From the NCBI GenBank assembly GCA_041394945.1, contig JAWKHH010000001.1, forward strand, positions 2,184,100 to 2,248,099: DNA of 64,000 bases, written 5' to 3'. Shown piece by piece: positions 1 to 7,606 of the stretch. This DNA comes from Bryobacteraceae bacterium. Lineage in GTDB: Bacteria; Acidobacteriota; Terriglobia; Bryobacterales; Bryobacteraceae. The notes beneath the pieces were generated by a model, which worked only from the letters and a program-made list of their open reading frames with translations, searched no databases and was not told where the DNA came from. Made by a program: the position numbers and the translations under genes. The first letter of the stretch is position 1, and every line of letters starts with the position of its first letter.

Positions 1-23
1 TGGGAATGCCCCAAGGGAAGCGA

Positions 24-1148
24 ATGACGCGCCGTGCTCTTTTTCCCGGTCCGGTGGCGGTGGCGGCGGCCGGATGCGCCCGGCGCGACCGTCCGGTGGG
101 GTTCGCCGGCTTGGCGTTCATCGCCAATTCAGAGGGCCGCGCGGTGGCCGCCGTCGACCTCACCGCGTTCGCCGTCGTCCGCCACATCCCGCTTGCCGCC
201 AATCCCTCGGAAGTGCTCGCCGACCCCCGCCGGCCGCTGGTCTACACGCTTGTGCCCGACTCGGCGGAACTGGTGACCATCCACACTCGAACGCTCGCCG
301 TCGCCGGCCGAGTCCGCCTCCCCAGCCGCGGCTCCACGATGCGGATGGGGCCGGGCGGCGGCGCGCTCTGGGTTTCCTGCCAGGGGCGGCGCACGGTGCG
401 GATCGCCCTGGACCACTTGCGCATCCAAGGCGATTGGACCCACCCCGCCGAGATCAGCGCGCTGGATGTCGCCGCCGATCCCTTCGGCAAGGAGATCGCC
501 GCCGCCGCCTCGGCCGATGCGCTTTGGTTGATCCAACCCGGAGCCGGCGCTCCTAAGAGCCTGCCGCTCGCCGCCGGCGCCAACACCCTCAGCCTGGCGG
601 CCTTCCGCCGCGACGGCCGCACGGTGATGGCCGCCGACCACGATACCGCCCAGCTCTGGGTGTTCGATACGGCTTCGCGGAAATTGGTGGTGCGCCTGGC
701 GCTGGGGCTTCGCCCCCGCTACTTCTGCGCCAAACCCGACGGCGGAGAGCTCTATCTTACCGGCGACGGCTCCGATGCGCTGGTGACCGTTTTCCCCTAC
801 CTCACCGAGGTGCGGGGGACCGTGCTCGCCGGCCGATCGCCCGGATTCGTCGCCGCTTCGAACAGCCGGATCTTGGTGGCGAATCCGGAGTCGAACGACG
901 TTTCCATCGTCAACGCGACGAATCAGAAGGTGCTGGCCGTGGCGCCGGTGGGCAAGGAGCCGAGGGCGATCGCGGTGACCCCGGACGGCAACTACGCGCT
1001 CGTGCTCAACAGCGCGTCGGGCGACGTTTCAGTGCTGCGGCTGGCCAACCTCGGCGCGCGTCCGCCAAGTGCGGCTCCGGCGGCGCCGGCGCTGACGATG
1101 ATCCCGGTGGGGTCGCGGCCGGTGAGCCTGGCGATCGTCGAGGTGTAG
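24..1148 (+). CDS. YncE-like beta-propeller lipoprotein
   Basis: This is a secreted YVTN/YncE-type seven-bladed beta-propeller of about 374 residues. Residues 1-20 form a twin-arginine-like signal (MTRRAL) that ends in a lipobox-like AAGC, suggesting a Tat-exported lipoprotein. The body contains repeated blade motifs such as SNDVSIVNATNQKVLAV and PDGNYALVLNSASGDVSVL, which are typical of this family. An in-frame ATG also lies at position 6 and the frame is open to the window edge, so the start is not certain; ATG 24 is preferred because the signal peptide begins there. The next gene follows 41 nt downstream on the same strand. Its ligand is unknown; the family usually acts as an extracytoplasmic protein- or metal-binding scaffold. 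Confidence 0.75.
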   Translation: MTRRALFPGPVAVAAAGCARRDRPVGFAGLAFIANSEGRAVAAVDLTAFAVVRHIPLAANPSEVLADPRRPLVYTLVPDSAELVTIHTRTLAVAGRVRLPSRGSTMRMGPGGGALWVSCQGRRTVRIALDHLRIQGDWTHPAEISALDVAADPFGKEIAAAASADALWLIQPGAGAPKSLPLAAGANTLSLAAFRRDGRTVMAADHDTAQLWVFDTASRKLVVRLALGLRPRYFCAKPDGGELYLTGDGSDALVTVFPYLTEVRGTVLAGRSPGFVAASNSRILVANPESNDVSIVNATNQKVLAVAPVGKEPRAIAVTPDGNYALVLNSASGDVSVLRLANLGARPPSAAPAAPALTMIPVGSRPVSLAIVEV

Positions 1149-1189
1149 TTGAAACCGCCGCGCGCGGGTCTTTGTTGGCGAGGGACCCC

Positions 1190-3610
1190 GTGCGCTTCAT
1201 CGTCTTCTTCGTCGCCCTTGGCGCCACCGCCACAGACTACCAGCCGCCCAGCCGGGGGTTCGAACAGAACGTCGGCCAGGAGGACCCGGCGGTTCAGTTC
1301 ACGCATGCTTTCCGCCGGTTCTATCGTGACTCGGTGGAATTCGTCCCAGGACTGCGAGCCGATTTTGTGGGCTCGGATGCGAATGTAGCCGTTTCCGGCG
1401 TGGATCCGGATGCACTGCCGCTCCATGTCTACGTGAGCGGCGACCCCTCGCGCTGGCGGCGCAACGTGCCGCACTTCCGAAGCATTCGCTATTCCGGCAT
1501 CTATTCCGGCATCGATTTCGAATGGAACCTCCTGCCGGACTTTGCCCCGGGCGCGCCCCCCATCTACCCGATGCTGCGCATCCACGTGGCCGCCGGCGCG
1601 AGCCTCAGGCCGGTCCTGTTTCGCCTTCGCCAGGAGCAGACGCCACTCGACTGGTCTCTCTTCGATCGATCCCTATACGTCCGATCGGCGGGATACTTCA
1701 CGTTCGACATCGTGGCGGCGTATCAACGGGAAGGGGAGTCCCGGCTTCCGGCGCCGGCACGGTTCGTGCGGGCGGGCGAAGATTCATTCGGCATCGCCCT
1801 GGACTCGATCGACCCGGGGCTACCGTTGGTGATCGAAGTGGGCAACGCGCAACGCACTTACGAGGCCGTGCGAGGTGTCCAGCCTACACTCACCGGCGCC
1901 GTCGTATCGAGCTCAAGCGGCGTGACTCGATTCGAGGGAACCCGGCCCGTCTTTATGGCCGTATTCCCCGCCCTGGTGGATCTGCGCCCAGGTCCCAGCG
2001 ACTCAATCACGATCACGGCGAGCCCGCTCTCCAGGAGCGTCTCAATGCCCATCGCCGCCTCCGCCCCCTTGCCGGCGGCGCCGGGCGTGGCTCTCAACGA
2101 ATTCCAACTCGACGCGTCGTGGGCCGCCAGGCTCGACCACGAAGGACGCCTGGTCGCTTCCACCTTCCTCGGCAGTTCCCTACTCGCGGCGGCGGTGGAC
2201 GAAGACGGTGCGATGTATTTCGCCAACCGGACCCACGTCGGAAAGTGGACGCCGGGCGTTTCCAGATTCGGATTTCTCAAACCGATGGCCGGAGTAGGAT
2301 CCCTATCGGCTCGCGGCGACCGGCTCGCGTTCGTGGTCCCTCGGGCCGGCGCGAGCGAGGAAGCACGTCCCACCACCGGCCGGGCGATGCTCCGGGGGCG
2401 CCGCGGCAACTGGGATATCTACGCGGGTGCGCTTGACACGACCACCGGCGACCTGGCGATGGCGACCTACGTCCCGGTCTATGGGACGGACTTCGAATCG
2501 GCCTTCATGCGGCCCGCGGTAACCACGGCTCCCGACGGCAGTCTCTGGATCGCAACCAACATCTCTATCTACGCAAGCGGCTCCCCGTCGGCCAATACGC
2601 TGGTGGCCTTGCGTGGCGACGGCTCCGGCATCTTCTATTCCGCCGGTTTGCCTGCCCAGCCCAGTCTGGCGATCACCGGCGGCAAAGTGATTGTCAGCCT
2701 ATCGGCCCGTTCCGGCCTCGAAACCGGTCCGGCGGCGCCTCTCCGCGATGCCTGTGGCGACAGCGTGTACGTCCGGGAGTTGTCGCACTGCGGGGACTTC
2801 CTCTCCGGAACCTACTCGAAACAACATGGCAGCCTGATTGTCTTCGATCCGCTTGGTCAAGCCTACGCCGGGCCGTCCCCTTACTCGAACTCGGGCGTTC
2901 TCGAGCGCGTCGAGACCGCGGCGCCGCTGGAGCCCGGAATCGCCTGCATGGTCCACGCGGCCAGTCGCGAGATCCGGGGGACGCTTTCTTCCCCGATGGC
3001 GCCCGGCGGGCTTTACACCATCGCCGGCAGCGGACTCGGCCCGCTCACCGCCGTCACGGCAAACGGCGAAGTCACCCGGAGCCTCGGTGGAATCGAGGTG
3101 CGCATCAATGGGACCCCTGTTCCCGTCTACTCAGTGCAACAGGGTCTGATCACGTTCCAGTTGCCCGACGACGTGTCCCGGCAAGCCGTTCTCGAAGTAG
3201 CCGCCGGCGGCGCCGTCGTGGCGAGGACGGAGATCATTGCTTCGGCGGATCGCGATCTCGGTTTTTTTACCGCCGATGGATCCGGAGCTGGCCTCGCTCT
3301 AGCCCAGAACGAGGACGGGTCCATGAACAGTTTCCACAACCCGGCCCGGCCGGGCTCTGTGGTTGCACTGTTTGGGGCCGGCCCGATGGGCCCGGTTCCG
3401 GGACTTGCGCTGAGCCGTCCCTACAGCAGTTTCCCGGTCGATATGGTCGAACCTGACATTCGCCCCGCCACCGGGACTCCACCGGGCGTGCGCCGCTTCG
3501 ATCTAAGACTCCCTTCGGCCAGCCCCGATTCCATCGCTGGCTGGATTGTGATTCGCCCGCGCGGCGCCGGCCGCTTGCAGCGCGCCGTCAGCGTGTGGAT
3601 AGCGCCGTAG
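1190..3610 (+). CDS. Secreted Solibacter-type protein with DUF7948-like N-terminus and TIGR03437 C-terminal domain
   Basis: This is a large secreted protein of about 806 residues. GTG 1190 is preferred as start because it opens a short signal peptide (MRFIVFFVALGATA); a TTG 18 nt upstream is in frame. Residues 20-150 resemble the N-terminus of SBBP-type proteins (FEQNVGQ, then WRRNVPHF and YSGIDFEW). From about residue 605 to the end the protein matches the C-terminal domain described in Solibacter (TIGR03437), with GLYTIAGSGLGP, a VQQGLITFQLP-like segment and RPGSVVALFGAG. The middle part looks like propeller blades but lacks clear SBBP repeats. These proteins are lineage-specific and presumed to be at the cell surface. 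No enzymatic residues are evident, so no biochemical function can be given. Confidence 0.75.
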   Translation: MRFIVFFVALGATATDYQPPSRGFEQNVGQEDPAVQFTHAFRRFYRDSVEFVPGLRADFVGSDANVAVSGVDPDALPLHVYVSGDPSRWRRNVPHFRSIRYSGIYSGIDFEWNLLPDFAPGAPPIYPMLRIHVAAGASLRPVLFRLRQEQTPLDWSLFDRSLYVRSAGYFTFDIVAAYQREGESRLPAPARFVRAGEDSFGIALDSIDPGLPLVIEVGNAQRTYEAVRGVQPTLTGAVVSSSSGVTRFEGTRPVFMAVFPALVDLRPGPSDSITITASPLSRSVSMPIAASAPLPAAPGVALNEFQLDASWAARLDHEGRLVASTFLGSSLLAAAVDEDGAMYFANRTHVGKWTPGVSRFGFLKPMAGVGSLSARGDRLAFVVPRAGASEEARPTTGRAMLRGRRGNWDIYAGALDTTTGDLAMATYVPVYGTDFESAFMRPAVTTAPDGSLWIATNISIYASGSPSANTLVALRGDGSGIFYSAGLPAQPSLAITGGKVIVSLSARSGLETGPAAPLRDACGDSVYVRELSHCGDFLSGTYSKQHGSLIVFDPLGQAYAGPSPYSNSGVLERVETAAPLEPGIACMVHAASREIRGTLSSPMAPGGLYTIAGSGLGPLTAVTANGEVTRSLGGIEVRINGTPVPVYSVQQGLITFQLPDDVSRQAVLEVAAGGAVVARTEIIASADRDLGFFTADGSGAGLALAQNEDGSMNSFHNPARPGSVVALFGAGPMGPVPGLALSRPYSSFPVDMVEPDIRPATGTPPGVRRFDLRLPSASPDSIAGWIVIRPRGAGRLQRAVSVWIAP

Positions 3611-3618
3611 GCCGGGGC

Positions 3619-3624
3619 TATCAT
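3619..3624 (+). promoter_or_regulatory. TATCAT -10-like hexamer immediately upstream of the oxidoreductase
   Basis: TATCAT ends 5 nt before ATG 3630 and no Shine-Dalgarno sequence lies between them. The spacing would place the transcription start at or next to the start codon (leaderless). This rests on motif and spacing only. Confidence 0.35.
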
Positions 3625-3629
3625 GATTC

Positions 3630-4685
3630 ATGCTCGCGCAATCATCACTGGCAGTCGCCGTTGCCGGCGCCGGTGTCATCGGCCGTGAGCATGCGGCGCG
3701 GCTTACACGGAATCCCCGCGCACGGCTTGCCGCCATCGTCGATCCATCACCGGCCACGGCTGCGTTCGCCGCCAGCCTGCGGGTTCCATTCTTTGCGACG
3801 ATCGCGGCGATGCTCGAAGCCGGACGGCCCAGCGCGGCGATTGTCGCCACGCCCACCAGCGATCACGCATCCACCGCGGTCGCGCTGCTCGAGGCCGGTG
3901 TGCCGGTGCTGGTCGAGAAGCCGCTCGCCGGCGATCTTACCGCCGGAGCGAGCATCGTGGTAGCGTCGGCGCGGACCGGACTTCCGGTGCTCGTTGGCTA
4001 CCACCGCCGACACAGCCCGGCCGTTCGGGCCGCGCGCGATTTCATCGCCGGGGGGCACGTCGGGCGCGTCGTCGCCGTGACAGGGACAAGCCTGTTCCAC
4101 AAGCCCGGCGAGTACTTCGAGACGGCCTGGCGTACGGGTCCGAATGGCGGACCGGTCCTCATCAACCTCGCCCATGAGATCGACATGTTGCGCCTGCTGG
4201 TGGGTGAGATTGGCGCGGTGCAGTCCATCGCGTCGCGTACCGTTCGAGGATTGCCGGTGGAGGACACCGCGGCGGTGATCCTCGAGTTCGAATGCGGCGC
4301 CGTGGCGACCCTGGCGGTTTCCGACTGCACGGCCGCGCCGTTCAGTTGGGAGCAGACGTCCGGCGAGAATCCGGCGTTCGCGCGCGAGCCGGCCGAAGAC
4401 TCGCTTCGGATCGCGGGCGCCTATGGCGCGCTCGCGCTGCCTTCGCTGCGGTGGTGGAGGCAGGAGGATCCGCGTTCCTGGTCGCAGCCTTTCCAGGCGG
4501 GGCGGTTGGAGGCGGAACCGGCCGATCCGCTCGACCGGCAGCTCGATCATTTCCTGGATGCCGTCGAGGGCCGCGCCGCGCCCGTCGCTTCGGCCGCCGA
4601 CGCCTTGCGGAGCCTGGCGGCGACCCTCGCGGTGCTGGAAGCGGCACGAACCGGCGCGAAGGTCGTGCCCGGGGCATATTGCTAA
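3630..4685 (+). CDS. Gfo/Idh/MocA family NAD(P)-dependent oxidoreductase
   Basis: This is a cytoplasmic dehydrogenase of 351 residues, the normal family length. The Rossmann dinucleotide motif GAGVIGREHAARL lies near residues 12-24, and the family EKP motif (LVEKPLAGD) lies near residue 95. The C-terminal half is the alpha/beta substrate and oligomerisation domain, with a NLAHEIDMLRLLVGE segment typical of the catalytic His/Asp region. Members oxidise or reduce sugars, inositol or related polyols, but the substrate cannot be read from the sequence. It starts 20 nt after the upstream surface-protein gene and ends 13 nt before pyrF. No dedicated sugar transporter is adjacent, so its pathway is unclear. 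Confidence 0.88.
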   Translation: MLAQSSLAVAVAGAGVIGREHAARLTRNPRARLAAIVDPSPATAAFAASLRVPFFATIAAMLEAGRPSAAIVATPTSDHASTAVALLEAGVPVLVEKPLAGDLTAGASIVVASARTGLPVLVGYHRRHSPAVRAARDFIAGGHVGRVVAVTGTSLFHKPGEYFETAWRTGPNGGPVLINLAHEIDMLRLLVGEIGAVQSIASRTVRGLPVEDTAAVILEFECGAVATLAVSDCTAAPFSWEQTSGENPAFAREPAEDSLRIAGAYGALALPSLRWWRQEDPRSWSQPFQAGRLEAEPADPLDRQLDHFLDAVEGRAAPVASAADALRSLAATLAVLEAARTGAKVVPGAYC

Positions 4686-4688
4686 AAT
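4680..4688 (+). promoter_or_regulatory. Extended -10 element (TGCTAAAAT) upstream of pyrF
   Basis: TGCTAAAAT fits an extended -10 (TGnTAnnnT). It straddles the stop codon of the upstream gene and ends 10 nt before ATG 4699. An identical 9-mer precedes the gene at 6688. No clear -35 was seen, as is common for extended -10 promoters. Confidence 0.5.
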
Positions 4689-4698
4689 CGGAGTTTCC

Positions 4699-5430
4699 AT
4701 GCCCCCTATCGACGCCCGCGACAGGCTCATCCTCGCCCTGGACCTCCCCGATATCGCAGCCTCCCGCCGAATGGTGGAAATCCTCGAAGGACACGTCCGC
4801 TTCTACAAGATCGGCCTCGCGCTTCAACTCGCCGAAGGCGTCGAAGCATTCGTTCGGGAGCTGATCGCTTCCGGCAAGCAGGTTTTTCTCGACTACAAGT
4901 ACTACGACGTGCCGGAAACGCTGCGCAAAGCCGTCTCCCGCGCCGCCTCGCTCGGCGTATCATTCCTCACCATCCACGGCTCGAGCTCGCTTATCCGCGG
5001 CGCCGTCGAGGGCAAGGGCGCCAGCCCGATGAAGCTCTTCACGGTCACCGTCCTCACCTCCATGGACGCGGGCGACATCGCCGAACTCGGCTACACGCAG
5101 ACCTCCGTCGAGGACCTCGTCCTGTTTCGCGCGCGCAAGGCGCTCGAAGCCGGCTGCGACGGCGTCATCGCTTCCGGACTCGAGACCAAAAAGATCAAGG
5201 CGATCACCGGCAACCGGCTGCTTGTCGTCACGCCCGGCATTCGCCCCGACGACTATCCCGGCGACGACCAGAAACGCCGAGTCACCGCCGCCGGAGCCAT
5301 CGCCGCCGGCGCCGACTACCTCGTGATCGGCCGTCCCATCGCGGACGCGCCAGACCCGGCCGCCGCCGCCCAGCGCTTCCTCGACCAGATGCAGGCCGCC
5401 TTCGACGCCCGCACGGCCTCCGTAGCATGA
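4699..5430 (+). CDS. pyrF: Orotidine 5'-phosphate decarboxylase
   Basis: This enzyme decarboxylates OMP to UMP, the last step of de novo pyrimidine synthesis. At 243 residues it is the usual length. The catalytic Lys/Asp array is visible as DYKYYDVPET, close to the family DxKxxDI pattern. It is followed by the LTIHGSS strand, VTPGIRPD (phosphate loop approach) and GADYLVIGRPI, the phosphate-binding C-terminal signature. ATG 4699 is chosen because the protein N-terminus (DARDRLILALDLPD) matches the family there; the frame is open much further upstream but overlaps the preceding gene. The stop overlaps the next start (ATGA). No other pyr genes are nearby. Confidence 0.95.
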   Translation: MPPIDARDRLILALDLPDIAASRRMVEILEGHVRFYKIGLALQLAEGVEAFVRELIASGKQVFLDYKYYDVPETLRKAVSRAASLGVSFLTIHGSSSLIRGAVEGKGASPMKLFTVTVLTSMDAGDIAELGYTQTSVEDLVLFRARKALEAGCDGVIASGLETKKIKAITGNRLLVVTPGIRPDDYPGDDQKRRVTAAGAIAAGADYLVIGRPIADAPDPAAAAQRFLDQMQAAFDARTASVA

Positions 5431-6629
5431 TCCGCCGCCGCGAGTTTCTGGCCGCCGGCGCCCTCGCCACCGCGTGCGGACGCGCTCCGGCCGGCCTCAT
5501 CGACCGCGTGGAGAACACGGTGATCTGGCGCGGCCGCGATACCGGCGCCCCTACGTGGTTCCACCCGCGCTCCTGCCGCCTCGGGGACGGCACGCTGGTC
5601 ATGGCGGTGCAAACAATTTCCGGCTCAGATGTTTTTGGGCCGGTACATTGGTCCGAATCGCGAGACCAGGGCGCGGCGTGGTCGGACCCGCGACCCATCC
5701 CCGGGCTCGGCCGCCGCACCCACGCCGACGGCGTCGAAGAGGGCGTCTGCGACACCGTGCCCCAGCAGCATTCCGGCGCCGGCGCGGTGATTTTCATGGG
5801 CTGGAACGTCTACTACAGGGACGGCAAGCTCACCCGGCCCAACGACACGCGCTGGCCGGTCTATGTAGTCCGCAGGCCGGACGGCTCCTGGACCGAACCG
5901 GCGAAACTCGAATGGGACGACCCGGCCGCGGCGGCCATCTACGGCAGCAACTGCTCCCAGCGGCTCCTGCTCCCCAACGGCGACCTCCTCATCCCGCTGA
6001 CTCACGCGCCGTACGACCAGCCGGACCGCGGCGTCACCGTCGTCCGCTGTTCGTTCGACGGCGAACGCATCGCGGTGAAGGAGCGCGGCAACACTCTGCG
6101 GTTGGGCGTGAAGCGCGGCCTGCTCGAACCCTCGCTCACCCGCCTGCCCGACGGCCGCTTCGCGATGACCATCCGCGCCGAGGACGACCGCGGCTACGTA
6201 TCGGTCTCCTCCGACGGCCTCCGATGGAGCGGCCAGAAACCCTGGACCTGGGACAATGGCGAGCCGCTCACGATGTCCACCACGCAACAGCACTGGCTCG
6301 AGCATTCGGCCGGACCGTACCTCGCCTACACGCGGAAAGCGGAAGCGAACGTGAACGTGATGCGGTGGCGCGCGCCGCTCTACGCCGCCCGCGTCGATCC
6401 GTCCCGCATGGCGCTGGTCCGCGCCACGGAAACCGTGATCGTGCCGATGTCGGGCGACGGAGTGAACGCGCCGGACACGGTGGCGCGGTTGGGCAATTTC
6501 CATCCGGTGGCGGTGTCACCGCGGGTCAGCATTGTGACGGTGGGCGAGACGATGCCGGCACGCGGCTACAGCGGCAACACGCTGCAGGCGGCCATTCACT
6601 GGAACACCCCAAATGCGCTTGTTTCCTAA
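5427..6629 (+). CDS. Sialidase-like (BNR repeat) exported lipoprotein
   Basis: This is an exported protein of 400 residues with a six-bladed sialidase-like propeller. The N-terminus MIRRREFLAAGALATACG combines a twin-arginine motif with a lipobox-like cysteine, suggesting a Tat lipoprotein. An Arg-rich segment after the signal (FHPRSCRLGDGTLVMAV) resembles the first blade of exo-alpha-sialidases. SDDG/Asp-box-like turns recur (SESRDQGAAWSDPRPI, SSDGLRWSG). It could be a glycoside hydrolase on host or plant glycans or only a fold homologue; the catalytic Tyr/Glu pair was not assigned. The start overlaps the pyrF stop by 4 nt, so translation is probably coupled, though the functions appear unrelated. 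Confidence 0.75.
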   Translation: MIRRREFLAAGALATACGRAPAGLIDRVENTVIWRGRDTGAPTWFHPRSCRLGDGTLVMAVQTISGSDVFGPVHWSESRDQGAAWSDPRPIPGLGRRTHADGVEEGVCDTVPQQHSGAGAVIFMGWNVYYRDGKLTRPNDTRWPVYVVRRPDGSWTEPAKLEWDDPAAAAIYGSNCSQRLLLPNGDLLIPLTHAPYDQPDRGVTVVRCSFDGERIAVKERGNTLRLGVKRGLLEPSLTRLPDGRFAMTIRAEDDRGYVSVSSDGLRWSGQKPWTWDNGEPLTMSTTQQHWLEHSAGPYLAYTRKAEANVNVMRWRAPLYAARVDPSRMALVRATETVIVPMSGDGVNAPDTVARLGNFHPVAVSPRVSIVTVGETMPARGYSGNTLQAAIHWNTPNALVS

Positions 6630-6662
6630 GGGCGTTTGCCGGGGAGCCGCTTCTCGGGCGCA

Positions 6663-6671
6663 TGCTAAAAT
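6663..6671 (+). promoter_or_regulatory. Extended -10 element (TGCTAAAAT) upstream of the MerR-TPR gene
   Basis: This 9-mer is identical to the one before pyrF and ends 16 nt before GTG 6688. Its position implies a leader of about ten nucleotides. No convincing -35 was seen. Confidence 0.45.
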
Positions 6672-6687
6672 CAGCCGGTAAACGGAC

Positions 6688-7602
6688 GTGGCAACCAGGC
6701 AGGAATTTACCAGGGCGGAGGTTCTACGGATGGCCGGAGTTTCCGCCAGCCAGTTCCGGCGTTGGGAAACCAATGGGCTCCTGGAACCCACTGAGGTCTA
6801 TGACTTTCGCCACCTGCTCGCCATCCGGACGCTGATCAAGCTCAAGGCGGAGCGCCTGCGGCCGGACAAAATCCGCCGCGCGCTCGATTCGGTCCGCGAG
6901 AAGCTGGACGGCGTCGAAAACCCGCTCACCGACCTAAAGCTGTACGTCGACGGCAAGCGCATCCATGTGCGAATCGGCGGCCAGCACGTCGACGCGGAGA
7001 GCGGGCAGCTCGTGCTGGCCTTCCACGACGAACCCGGCTACGACACCGCGATCGCACTGGAGCGCCGCGACGAAAAGGAACGCGCCGCCGCCTCCCGCCG
7101 CAAGCAGCAGGAAGCGGAGTCATGGTTCCTGCGCGGCGTGGATTTCGAGCAGAACGAGGGGCCGAAAGACAAGGCCATCGAAGCCTACCGGGTTGCGATC
7201 GCGCTGGAGCCGCAGTTCGCCGCCGCTCTGGTGAACCTGGGCACCATCTACTTCAACCAGCACGATCTGGCGCGCGCCCAGAAGTACTACGGCCGCGCCA
7301 TCGACGCCAATCCCCGGTACGCGCTTGCCCACTTCAACCTCGGGAACCTGCACGACGAACGGGGCGAAACTGACGAAGCGCGCAGGCACTACCTCACCGC
7401 CCTCGATATCGACCAGAACTACGCCGATGCACACTACAACCTAGCGCTGCTCTACCAGAACACGCGGGAGGTGATGAAGGCGGTCCGGCATTGGCGGTCG
7501 TACCTTGCGATTGATCCGGGGAGCATCTGGGCCGACGCGGCCCGGCGCGAACTGAACCGCCTGCTCGCGTCCACCATCGTGCACGGCCGCCAGGCCCGAT
7601 AG
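6688..7602 (+). CDS. MerR-type HTH / TPR repeat fusion protein
   Basis: This is a 304-residue cytoplasmic protein joining a DNA-binding head to a TPR tail. Residues 5-75 look like a MerR-family winged helix (FTRAEVLRMAGVSASQFRRWE, then YDFRHLLAIRTLIKLK). Residues 75-130 form a linker with a short beta-rich segment. From about residue 145 there are at least three to four TPR units (ALVNLGTIYFNQHDLARAQ, ALAHFNLGNLHDERGETDEA, ADAHYNLALLYQNTREV). The usual MerR dimerisation coiled coil and effector domain are replaced by TPRs, so control probably comes from protein-protein contacts rather than a small ligand; this is inference. GTG 6688 is chosen because it begins the HTH. It converges with the next gene with a 4-nt gap. 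Confidence 0.8.
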   Translation: MATRQEFTRAEVLRMAGVSASQFRRWETNGLLEPTEVYDFRHLLAIRTLIKLKAERLRPDKIRRALDSVREKLDGVENPLTDLKLYVDGKRIHVRIGGQHVDAESGQLVLAFHDEPGYDTAIALERRDEKERAAASRRKQQEAESWFLRGVDFEQNEGPKDKAIEAYRVAIALEPQFAAALVNLGTIYFNQHDLARAQKYYGRAIDANPRYALAHFNLGNLHDERGETDEARRHYLTALDIDQNYADAHYNLALLYQNTREVMKAVRHWRSYLAIDPGSIWADAARRELNRLLASTIVHGRQAR

Positions 7603-7606
7603 CTCG

